This document shows, in pieces, positions 38,802-46,526 of a DNA stretch of 64,000 bases. The first letter of the stretch is position 1; every line of letters starts with the position of its first letter. Source of the DNA: AWTP1-13 sp963775835 (lineage in GTDB: Bacteria > Pseudomonadota > Alphaproteobacteria > Rhizobiales > Hyphomicrobiaceae); NCBI GenBank assembly GCA_963775835.1, contig CAVZKV010000002.1, forward strand, positions 1-64,000, written 5' to 3'. The notes beneath the pieces are model-generated. The model was not told the origin of the DNA and searched no databases. It saw only the letters and a program-made list of their open reading frames with translations. Made by a program: the position numbers and the translations under genes.

Positions 38802-39047
38802 CTATTTGGTTTTCTCGCTCTTGCTTTTCTTGTCGCCGGTCCCGATTTGGACTTCGAGACTACTCAGCGGGTCCTTTTTCTTTGGGTCCACCTTCGCCTT
38901 CACACCCACACCGTCCTTTTTGTTGCCTAGGTCGAAATTGAGCATAGGGCCAGACTTGCCGGGTTTCTCTTCTGCAGTGGCGGGGAGTGCAAAGGCTAGT
39001 ACGACAGCTACGCTAACTAACAATCTCTGCAACATGAGTTTACCCAT
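38802..39047 (-). CDS. Small secreted lysine-rich protein
   Basis: 81 residues. Signal peptide MLQRLLVSVAVVLAFALPAT with AEEKPGK after it; start is ATG 39047 or 39035. The mature part is short, polar and repetitive in charge (KKDGVGVKAKVDPKKKDPLS, TGDKKSKSEKTK). A good terminator follows. Not recognised. Confidence 0.5.
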   Translation of the reverse strand: MGKLMLQRLLVSVAVVLAFALPATAEEKPGKSGPMLNFDLGNKKDGVGVKAKVDPKKKDPLSSLEVQIGTGDKKSKSEKTK

Positions 39048-39059
39048 TGGTCAGAAGGC

Positions 39060-39582
39060 CAACAGTCTAGGCTTAGCTTTTGGCGAAGGAAGGGCGAGAA
39101 CGGTCTTGTTGGTCTTGCCTGGGCGCTGGACGGTTGATGGCGCCATTTGATTGCCAGCGAGCCAGCCACTTTGGACACTGCGGATTCCGACACTCCTTAC
39201 CGATTTGCGAGGATTTCTGCGAGCCACTTGAGCGCATCGCCTTGAAGGCTCGCAACGCTTGATCCTTGCTAAACGCTTTCTTTCTCCCCGTCTCTGGAGC
39301 CACACTTTCGGTAGATGTTTCCAAAGTTTCCGGTTGGAAAGAGAAACTATTCCTCAACTCCTGACGGTCTTGCTTGGCTTGCTTCCTCCGGACGAACGCT
39401 GCGCTGAAGAAAATCATGGACCCGAGCTCAAGGAAGATCGGCAGAGCCACGGGATCGAGAGCACGAACGGTTGCCTGAGCCTTTTCGCCATTGACGCCGG
39501 CAAGGTTGCCAATCTTCGCAATAGCATCAGCCTTGGGATTGATCGTGACGGCAGCGCCTTGCCATCTCAGCCGCTCCAGCAC
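39060..39582 (-). pseudogene. Membrane-anchored HTH protein, multiply frameshifted relic
   Basis: The first ~120 residues are in one frame (KADAIAKIGNLAGVNGEKAQ, a membrane helix PIFLELGSMIFFSAAFV). The C-terminal DNA-binding part is spread over three frames: FSKDQALRAFKAMRSSGSQK, then ILANR-stop-GVSESAVSK, then WLARWQSNGAINRP, then GKTNKTVLALPSPKAKP. Rejoined these make a helix-turn-helix (LANR-x-GVSESAVSKWLARWQ) followed by a basic tail. With one stop and about three shifts it is a decayed gene, perhaps from a phage or integrative element. Confidence 0.5.
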
Positions 39583-40479
39583 TTCTCCGAGACGCAGCCA
39601 ACCAGAATGAAGCGGGAGGGGATCGCTGCACTAACGACCACCCAATTGCTCGGACTATACGACCTTCATCGAAGTCTGATGCGGCACGAAGGTGCTTGAC
39701 CGAGATGGTGGACGCAGAAGGTTCTTCTCAAAATTCTGCGATTGGTCAGCATTCGTAGAGCAGGACCAGCCAGAGAGCCAGGACCAACCAGCTAAATACT
39801 TTTTAATTGCGTTGCAAATCATGCCATCTGATTCGGCATACGCTGACGATACACCCGAGATGTACTGGTGTTCGCCCTGCTGGCCCTCATGATCGCTTTG
39901 GGCTTTTCTCGGCGTCACTGGCACCATAGGCACTCCGACGCATAAGGACGTGCCGCCCGCGCCAGTGGAGTACCGCTTCGCCTAAAAACCCCCAGGCACC
40001 CGTCACGCCACGCTCCAAGGGGGAGAGATTCGCGATACAAAGACGTCGGTTGCCAGCTTTGCGGGGGGGCTACAAGCAACCGTGTGGGGCACCTGGGGGC
40101 TTGTCTCTGCGTAGCCGTACTAAGCTAACGCTTCGTTAATCGAGGTTATTTTTTTATTGAGTATTACTGCGCATGGCCTCACGAGCGTGCCACTCATCAC
40201 GGCCTTCTCCATCTGGCCCGCCATTCGTCCAAGACGATCACGAATTGCTTGGGTGTCATAGGCTATCGGTTCCGGCCTATACGCTCGACTTCGACAACGA
40301 AGTAGTAAATTCACAAGGCCGGGTACATGGGATGGGCGGCACGGAGCCCGAGTGCGCCTGGAAAGTGGGATCAGCGCGGGCCCGACTCCCGCCTTGGCGT
40401 ATAACCCGTCCAAGCATCTTGGTCTGCACAGGCCAATCCCACGGCGTCTAGGGCGGGAATCGACGCAGCATTTTCATTT
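39583..40479. other. Gene-poor interval
   Basis: About 900 bp. A minus-strand tail at 40120-40275 (AYDTQAIRDRLGRMAGQMEK, AVILNKKITSINEALA) reads like a real protein C-terminus but has no start and no family I can name. The rest shows nothing definite. Confidence 0.35.
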
Positions 40480-40890
40480 TCACTTTACTGGAGTAACGAC
40501 AGGTGCCCCCTTGGTCTTGACAAAGAAAGCGATGAACTTCGCCGGTTCCGTCGCGCTGGCGTTCCTGGAAACGACGTGAACGTCATCCGGATTTTCATAG
40601 AAAGTTTCTCCGGCCTTCAGGGTGAGTTCTGGTCCACCTTTGACCTGCATGACGACGGAACCTTGGATCACATAGACAAAAACGTGCGCATCGTGACGGT
40701 GCTCCGACGAAGATGCACCTGGCGGATACTCGACGAGAAACATCGCACCTTCTTTCTCGCCGCCTGAAAACCCAGGAAGTGGTTTCGCCGCGAGCGGGGT
40801 CACCTTTGTCTCCTGTGCAAGGGCAAGGTGAACCTGACACAGCAAAAATGCAGCAGTTGAGAGCATGAGGCAGTACCGATACAGCAACAT
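40480..40890 (-). CDS. Secreted small cupin protein
   Basis: 136 residues from ATG 40890. Signal peptide MLLYRYCLMLSTAAFLLCQV ending LALAQ. Single cupin domain: motif 1 PPGASSSEHRHDAHVFVYVI (two His plus a further His) and motif 2 LKAGETFYENPDDVHVVSRN. The C-terminal strand AKFIAFFVKTKGAP is typical of exported cupins. Single gene, no obvious pathway partner. Confidence 0.8.
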   Translation of the reverse strand: MLLYRYCLMLSTAAFLLCQVHLALAQETKVTPLAAKPLPGFSGGEKEGAMFLVEYPPGASSSEHRHDAHVFVYVIQGSVVMQVKGGPELTLKAGETFYENPDDVHVVSRNASATEPAKFIAFFVKTKGAPVVTPVK

Positions 40891-41164
40891 GATTGTAAAT
40901 CCCGTGTCTAGAAGGACAGCATTCGAACTCGATACGTTTTCGATCTTATAGCATGCAAGTATCGCAGCCAGAGAATTCGCAGAAGCTCGGTCCACGACGA
41001 GGTGGCGCGTTTGTACTGTCACCAGTCCGGCCGCTGTCGCGGTCTGGGCCGACCGGCCTGAAGTCACGCACGTTGGTACCGCTCCGAAAATGCCGAGAAC
41101 GGCTCCTCACTTTGACATTCAGCATTACATTTTGCGCAGCCGCTTCGCTGCTTCACGCATCCAG

Positions 41165-41545
41165 TCAGCGAACAGTTGCGCTACTGGGTTCAGAATTCGA
41201 TTCTTCTAGGTTGATCAGCGCCAGCGGCCTGACGGTCGTCGCCAAGTCGATTCTGAGCAGTTGGTTTTTTAGGTGGGAATTGCATAACGACACGGGGCAC
41301 CATTGATAAAAACTGGCCAGTCGCGAGCAAGGTCGTGCGTTGGGACAATGTGGAGTGGACGACTGCTGGCGGAACCCTCAGTCCATGAGCACGAAATGCG
41401 TCGAACGCAACCGCGCCGTACGGAGAGTCGGGGGGCGATAGAGCCCATGGCTCGTTTACTAGGTCGGATAATGTGAGACGACGCCGGCGCGTCAACCGAT
41501 TTTGTGCCCCAGCGATAACTACGTGCGGGTCGCCTATTAGAGGTT
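41165..41545 (-). pseudogene. LysR-type regulator, C-terminal fragment
   Basis: Fragment of the effector-binding domain: EPLIGDPHVVIAGAQNRLTR, RRRLTLSDLVNEPWALSPPD, SPYGAVAFDAFRAHGLRVPP, TLLATGQFLSMVPRVVMQFP. It then shifts frame (near 41265) to LRIDLATTVRPLALINLEES and stops at 41165. The DNA-binding domain is absent. Matches the LysR group whose effector domains read DLVNEPW. Confidence 0.65.
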
Positions 41546-41855
41546 CGCACCAATGTCTTTGGCTTTGTCCTGCCAGTGCCTGCGAGTGTGTTTGGCATAC
41601 TCGCGAATGCTACCTGCGTTTGCCGTAGCCGGCGCCCTCGGCATCTGTTCGGTCGCGGCTTTTGCCGCGTACTTCCGCACCCCCGGAAGCGAGTGCTCCT
41701 GTTGTTTTGACTTCTCGGGGGCTTTGGCCTTGCCTCCTGGAGCGTAGCGTCCGGTTTGCGAACTTCTTTGCTGGGTGCAGGTGGCTCTTGGACATCCTTG
41801 GATTCCGGGGTCGCCGATGTGCCACCCCTGCCAGCTGGTGGCAGTTGCGGGAGGC
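41537..41855 (-). pseudogene. Possible decayed Lys/Ala/Pro-rich small gene
   Basis: The minus strand shows PAGRGGTSATPESKDVQEPP, APSKEVRKPDA in one frame, then YAPGGKAKAPEKSKQQEHSL, PGVRKYAAKAATEQMPRAPA and REYAKHTRRHWQDKAKDIGA in the next, ending at a double stop. The charged, low-complexity then helical pattern looks coding; one frameshift near 41745. No start or family identified. Confidence 0.3.
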
Positions 41856-41874
41856 GACCGCGTATGCGACGATC

Positions 41875-41886
41875 TGTAGCGTTACA
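41875..41886. promoter_or_regulatory. Candidate BlaI operator upstream of blaI-like gene
   Basis: TGTAGCGTTACA, 27 nt before the ATG: TGTA/TACA half-sites like those bound by BlaI/CopY repressors. The core GTAGCGTTAC is repeated exactly at 44962-44971, upstream of the DUF1800 gene. Binding is inferred. Confidence 0.45.
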
Positions 41887-41912
41887 TCACGTCATACGCG
41901 AAAGAGCAGACC

Positions 41913-42293
41913 ATGGATGAGAGCCTGCCCGAACTGGGTGACCTCGAGCGGGAAGTGATGCAACTGGTTTGGGCGCATGGCCCCGTGACGGCCGAGGCCG
42001 TGCGTGAGCGACTGAAGCGCCGTCTCAAGGAATCGACCGTGCGCACCGTGCTGCGCCGGTTGGAGGAGAAGGGCTACACCACGCACACGGTGGAGGGCCG
42101 CACCTACGTCTACCAGGCTGCCGAGCCGCGCGGGCGGGTCGCGGCCAAGGCCGTCCAGCGCATCGTCGACTGGTTTTGCAACGGCTCGGTCGAGGAGGTG
42201 CTGGTGGGTATGGTCGACACCGCGATGCTGGACCAGCGGCAATTGCGTTTGCTGGCCGACAAAGTGGCAAAGGCGAAGGGAGGGAAGAAGTGA
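41913..42293 (+). CDS. BlaI/MecI/CopY-family transcriptional repressor
   Basis: 126 residues. Penicillinase-repressor winged HTH: LPELGDLEREVMQLVWAHGP, ERLKRRLKESTVRTVLRRLE, EKGYTTHTVEGRTYVYQAAE. The C-terminal dimerisation helix region (KAVQRIVDWFCNGSVEEVLV) is where BlaI-type repressors are cleaved after signalling. TGATG overlap couples it to the downstream M56 sensor protease, the usual BlaI-BlaR1 arrangement. It probably represses its own operon and perhaps the next one. Confidence 0.9.
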   Translation: MDESLPELGDLEREVMQLVWAHGPVTAEAVRERLKRRLKESTVRTVLRRLEEKGYTTHTVEGRTYVYQAAEPRGRVAAKAVQRIVDWFCNGSVEEVLVGMVDTAMLDQRQLRLLADKVAKAKGGKK

Positions 42294-44875
42294 TGTTGGC
42301 GCTTCTGGTGGAATCGGCGCTGCGTTCCCTGCTTCTTGGCGGCGCCGTGTGGATCGGCTTGAAGCTTCTGCGGGTCAAAAATCCGCACGTGCACATGGCA
42401 TCGTGGACCATGGTGCTGCTGGCATCCTTATCCATGCCGGTGCTGATGCACTCGATTACTATGACGATTCCCGCGAGCCCGCTGCCCGTGCAGACGCCTG
42501 AGATGGTTTGGGCATCCGCCAGCCTGCCGCCGGAGCCGCTCAACTCTCTGGAAGCCACGCAGGCGTTGGAGCCGGGCGGCGTCGCCGTCAAAGCAGCGTC
42601 CAGCGCCATTAACTGGTGGGCGTTGGCAACAGCGGTCTATGCTGCCATTGCCGGCGTGCTGCTGCTGAGGCTGGCGACCGGCCTGTATTTGACCTGGCGC
42701 CTTGCCTGCTCCGCGCAGCCCATTGGCGAACGCTGGGCCCTAGGCCGGAACGTGCGCGCGAGCGACATCGTTGGCGTGCCGGTCACCTTCGGTGTGACCA
42801 TTCTCCTTCCGTCCGAATGCATGGACTGGGATGGACGCATGCGTCAGGCTGTTCTGTCCCATGAGGGCGCGCACGTCGCCAATGGCGATTTCTATGTCCT
42901 GCTCCTGGCGTCGCTCAATCGCGCCGTGTTCTGGTTCAGCCCTTTTGCCTGGTGGCAGTTGGTGCGGTTGGCTGAGCTCGCTGAAATCACCAGCGATGAT
43001 GCCGCGCTTGAAGGTCTCGACAATAGGCTGTCCTACGCGGAGATCCTGCTCGAGCTGGCGGGCAATGTGCAACCGGCGCCTGCCGGCCTCGCGATGGCCA
43101 GGGCGTCCACGGTACGCCGGCGGGTCGAACGCATTCTAGCTGCAACCGAAACCCATGCGAGAATCGGATGGCGTAAGCGTATCTGGACGGCGTCGGCCAT
43201 CGCGCCCTTGGTCGCGCTGTCTGCGGTGACCATTGCCTACAGCACGGCATCGGGCACCGCGGCAACCAATTCGGTGTCGGAGCACAAAGCCTCGACCACT
43301 CCGGCTCCGGCCGCCGTCGATGCCAGGCTCTTCGATCGTTACACCGGCTACTATCTGATCAATCCGGGTTCGATCTTCGCCGTCAACCGGGAGGGCAACG
43401 GCCTGTTCGGCCAACTGACCGGGCAGCGCAGGCTGCAGATCTTCCCGGACAGAGACGGTAAGTTTTTCTATGCGGCCGTCGCCGGCCAGATCGCCTTCAC
43501 CCTTGCCGTCGACGGCGATCGGCGCGCCCCCGAGCTGGTCTTGCACCAGCACGGCCGCGACTTGCGGGCACCTTGGATCGCCGGCGCGTCGCAAAAAGAT
43601 CAGTTAGGGAGGAGCGATCCGGCCCTCCTCGACACCTACGTCGGTTGGTACGAACTGACCCCCAGCCGCTCGCTTGCCGTAGTCCGCGAGGGCGACCGGT
43701 TGTTCGTGCAGGAGACCGGCCGGCCGAAGGTCGAAGTGGTCGCCCTGGGTGACCAGGATCATTTCGCCGGCGGTGATGCCCTGGTGATTTTCCTGCGTGA
43801 GGGCCAGTCGAAGGTCACCCAGCTCCTGCTGCAGGAACCGGCGTCGGGAGCGCGGCGCGCGATCCGCGTCGACCTCGACCGGGCCAAGACTATCGAAGAC
43901 GCGTTCCTGCGCCGCATCGCGGAGGTGCCCGACCGGTTCAAGGATCAGACGCCTGCCCCAGGTGGGAAGGCCGCAATCCTACGCGGCATCGAGGACATGC
44001 AGCGCGGAGCTCCCAACTATGAGCGCATGAGCTCACAGTTGGCTGCCAAGATCCAGCGCCAGCTTCCGCACGTGCAGGCAATGTTGACGGCCCTCGGCGC
44101 TGTGGAGTCGATTTACTTCCGCGGTGTCGGGCCCGGCGGCTACGACATTTACGGTGTCAAGTTCGCCAACGGCTTTGCGGAGTTTCGGCTCCTCTTGGGT
44201 GACGACGGCAGGGCCCATGACGTTATCTTCCGGCCGGACGGCGACGAAACGCCGGGCGGGGTCGTGGGATGCTCTGAAGAGCGGACGCTGAAATCCTCGG
44301 CCGGCGCGGTGCCGATCCGGCTGCTACTCTACAATGCCAGCGGCAGTGACATCCAGCTGTTCGGGTTGGACCGCGACGGCAAGCGCGCGCCACCCCACGG
44401 CACTATTGGCGACGATGCGACCTCCACGATCCTGACCTACGTCGGCAGCCCCTGGGTCGTCACCGATGCCTCGGGGCAGTGCCTCGAGATCGTGCTGCCC
44501 GGACAGCGGACGCGCTATCTTACCCTCGAGGCGCCGCGCGCCGGCAACCGGGTGGAGCGGTCGGTGTCGCCGCGCTCGACGCCGATGGCCGGAAGCGAGG
44601 AAAGCTTGCGTCAGTATATCGAAGCGCTCGGTCGCGGCGAGCCTATCTACCAACTGATGACGCCCGAAGTGGCGGCGGAGACGCGCCAGCAACTGCCGAT
44701 GAACCGGGCCATACTGGCCAAGCTTGGCGCGCTGCGATCGGTGTCCTTTCGCGGCGTCTCGTCGCTAGGCAGCGATGTCTACATCGCCTACTTCGCCAAC
44801 GGCTCGGCAGAATGGCGGATAGGCCTGGTCAAGGATGGCAAGATCGGCCGAATAGCGCTCGGGCCCCAGTACTAG
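42293..44875 (+). CDS. M56 (BlaR1-type) sensor metalloprotease with DUF3471-like repeats and VHL-beta-like domain
   Basis: 860 residues from ATG 42293 (TGATG overlap). N-terminal M56 domain with membrane helices, zinc site SHEGAHV (H190, E191, H194) and EITSDD (E231). After a membrane helix at ~300-320 the tail does not resemble a penicillin-binding sensor. It has two DUF3471-like repeats (~349-429 RYTGYYLINPGSIFAVNREG; ~446-529 YVGWYELTPSRSLAVVREGD), repeat A (~558-657, AILRGIEDMQRGAPNYERMS), a VHL-beta-like domain (~664-746, FGLDRDGKRAPPHGTI, TYVGSPWVVTDASGQCLEIV) and repeat B (~767-860, YIEALGRGEPIYQLMTPEVA), similar to A. Presumably it senses an envelope signal and triggers cleavage of the BlaI partner. 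Confidence 0.85.
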   Translation: MLALLVESALRSLLLGGAVWIGLKLLRVKNPHVHMASWTMVLLASLSMPVLMHSITMTIPASPLPVQTPEMVWASASLPPEPLNSLEATQALEPGGVAVKAASSAINWWALATAVYAAIAGVLLLRLATGLYLTWRLACSAQPIGERWALGRNVRASDIVGVPVTFGVTILLPSECMDWDGRMRQAVLSHEGAHVANGDFYVLLLASLNRAVFWFSPFAWWQLVRLAELAEITSDDAALEGLDNRLSYAEILLELAGNVQPAPAGLAMARASTVRRRVERILAATETHARIGWRKRIWTASAIAPLVALSAVTIAYSTASGTAATNSVSEHKASTTPAPAAVDARLFDRYTGYYLINPGSIFAVNREGNGLFGQLTGQRRLQIFPDRDGKFFYAAVAGQIAFTLAVDGDRRAPELVLHQHGRDLRAPWIAGASQKDQLGRSDPALLDTYVGWYELTPSRSLAVVREGDRLFVQETGRPKVEVVALGDQDHFAGGDALVIFLREGQSKVTQLLLQEPASGARRAIRVDLDRAKTIEDAFLRRIAEVPDRFKDQTPAPGGKAAILRGIEDMQRGAPNYERMSSQLAAKIQRQLPHVQAMLTALGAVESIYFRGVGPGGYDIYGVKFANGFAEFRLLLGDDGRAHDVIFRPDGDETPGGVVGCSEERTLKSSAGAVPIRLLLYNASGSDIQLFGLDRDGKRAPPHGTIGDDATSTILTYVGSPWVVTDASGQCLEIVLPGQRTRYLTLEAPRAGNRVERSVSPRSTPMAGSEESLRQYIEALGRGEPIYQLMTPEVAAETRQQLPMNRAILAKLGALRSVSFRGVSSLGSDVYIAYFANGSAEWRIGLVKDGKIGRIALGPQY

Positions 44876-44961
44876 CGTCGTCAACTACCGTTCGCTCATT
44901 TGAGTGTTTCAAAGGGTGCGCACACAGCGCTTGCGTGGTTTATTTCTATATGCTACGCGTC

Positions 44962-44971
44962 GTAGCGTTAC
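44962..44971. promoter_or_regulatory. Second copy of candidate BlaI operator, upstream of DUF1800-DUF1501
   Basis: GTAGCGTTAC, identical to the core of the site upstream of blaI, 135 nt before the DUF1800 start. It is preceded by ctacgcgtcgtag, itself an inverted repeat, and by an AT-rich tatttctatatg that could be a -10 region. Confidence 0.4.
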
Positions 44972-45105
44972 GCATGGTAGTGGTATTGGAGTCGGTGTCA
45001 AATCGGCCGGACAAACCGGGCGACCCGAAGAATGCGGCCAGTCACTGCCTATTTGGCGATTGCCAGCACCGAGCTTGTTGCTTCGAATCTGTTGGGACAT
45101 GTGCC

Positions 45106-46524
45106 ATGGCTGAATCCGCGAAAGCAGTAGCGGCGCTTGCGCTACATCGGTTCGGAATGGGGCCGCGGACGGGATCAATCGCCGCCATCGCGTCGGATCC
45201 CCGCGGCGCCCTCCTCGCCGAACTCGAAAAGCCGGGCGTAGGGCAGGTTGCGGCGCCGGGGCTTCCTGGCAGCGCGCTGGCCTTTCGCACCGTCGCCGAC
45301 GCCAACGCCGAGCGCCAGGCCAAGCGCATCGTCGCCGCGAAGGTCCAGAAGGAGGCGGCCATGGCCGCCGAGGGCAATCAGCAACCCGACAACGACATGG
45401 CGTCCCGAGCGGCGGCCGAAGCTGTTCCCGACCCCGGGCGCCAGATCTATCTCAACGAGGCGCGCGTGCGCATCGATGCGGCGCTCGCCGCTGAGAGCGG
45501 CTTTGCCGAGCGGCTGGTGTGGTTTTGGTCGAACCACTTCTGCGTTTCGGCCGACAAGATTCAGAGTATGTCGGGCGCATACGAGCGTGAGGCCATCCGC
45601 CCCCACATCATGGGTCGCTTCGCCGACCTGTTGCAGGCCGCCGAGAGCCACCCGTGCATGCTCTTCTATCTCGATCAGGCGGCGTCGATGGGCCCCAACT
45701 CGATCGCGGGCATCAATCGCACCCGCGGGCTCAACGAGAACCTCGCGCGCGAGATCCTCGAGCTGCATACGCTGGGTGTGCGCACCGTCTACACCCAGGA
45801 CGATATCATTAGCTTCGCCAAGGCGCTAACCGGCTGGACCTTCCTGCCCGCCGGCGACAATCCCGAGCATGGTGGTGAGTTCTCGTTCAACCGGCGTCTG
45901 CACGAGCCCGGACCGCAGACGGTCGTCGGCAAGGTATATGAGGACATCGGCGTTGAGCAAGGTCGCGCCGTGCTGCGCGACCTGGCGGTGCACGAGGCGA
46001 CCGCCAAACACATCGCCACCAAGCTCGTCCGCCACTTTGTGGCCGACGAGCCCCCGCCGGCACTGGTCGACAAGCTGGCGACCACCTTCCGCGACACGAG
46101 CGGTGACCTCAAGGAGGTCACCAAGGCCCTTGTGTCCGCGCCGGAGGCCTGGACCTTCGCCGCTCGCAAACTCAAGCGCCCGAGCGAGTGGGTGGTTTCC
46201 ATGGTGCGCGCCGCCGGCACGACGGCAGACCCCGCCCGCTTCACCGCCGGCCAGGCGACCCTCGGCGAGCCCCTGTGGCGGCCGCCGTCGCCGCGGGGCT
46301 ACGCCGACGATGAGGCCACCTGGATCGACGGCGTGGGCCAGCGTCTGGACATCGCCAACAACTTCGCCGAGCGCATTGCTGGTAGCATCGATCCGCATCT
46401 TATCATCGAGACGGTGTTGGCATCGACTATCACGCCTGAAACCCAACAAGCCGTGGCCCGCGCGGAGACGCGCCAGCAGGCGCTGGCGCTGCTGTTCATG
46501 TCGGCCGAGTTCCAGAGGAGGTGA
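45106..46524 (+). CDS. DUF1800 family protein
   Basis: 472 residues from ATG 45106 (MAESAKAVAALALHRFG); the open frame extends upstream but that part overlaps the M56 gene and is shadow. DUF1800 hallmarks: ALHRFGMGPRTG, RLVWFWSNHFCVSADK, LNENLAREILELHTLGV, YTQDDIISFAKALTGWTF and the end LALLFMSAEFQRR. DUF1800 proteins nearly always pair with a DUF1501 partner, probably at the cell surface or periplasm; biochemical role unknown. No clear signal peptide here, so it may be exported with its Tat-bearing partner. Confidence 0.88.
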   Translation: MAESAKAVAALALHRFGMGPRTGSIAAIASDPRGALLAELEKPGVGQVAAPGLPGSALAFRTVADANAERQAKRIVAAKVQKEAAMAAEGNQQPDNDMASRAAAEAVPDPGRQIYLNEARVRIDAALAAESGFAERLVWFWSNHFCVSADKIQSMSGAYEREAIRPHIMGRFADLLQAAESHPCMLFYLDQAASMGPNSIAGINRTRGLNENLAREILELHTLGVRTVYTQDDIISFAKALTGWTFLPAGDNPEHGGEFSFNRRLHEPGPQTVVGKVYEDIGVEQGRAVLRDLAVHEATAKHIATKLVRHFVADEPPPALVDKLATTFRDTSGDLKEVTKALVSAPEAWTFAARKLKRPSEWVVSMVRAAGTTADPARFTAGQATLGEPLWRPPSPRGYADDEATWIDGVGQRLDIANNFAERIAGSIDPHLIIETVLASTITPETQQAVARAETRQQALALLFMSAEFQRR

Positions 46525-46526
46525 CA

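Noticed and set aside
44281..44535. Hydroxyproline recognition by the VHL-like domain
   Set aside because: Most pocket residues of human VHL appear replaced in my hand alignment, so only the fold, not the ligand, is proposed.
42293..44875. Beta-lactam sensing by the M56 protein
   Set aside because: No penicillin-binding S-x-x-K / K-T-G motifs in the tail and no beta-lactamase gene nearby.
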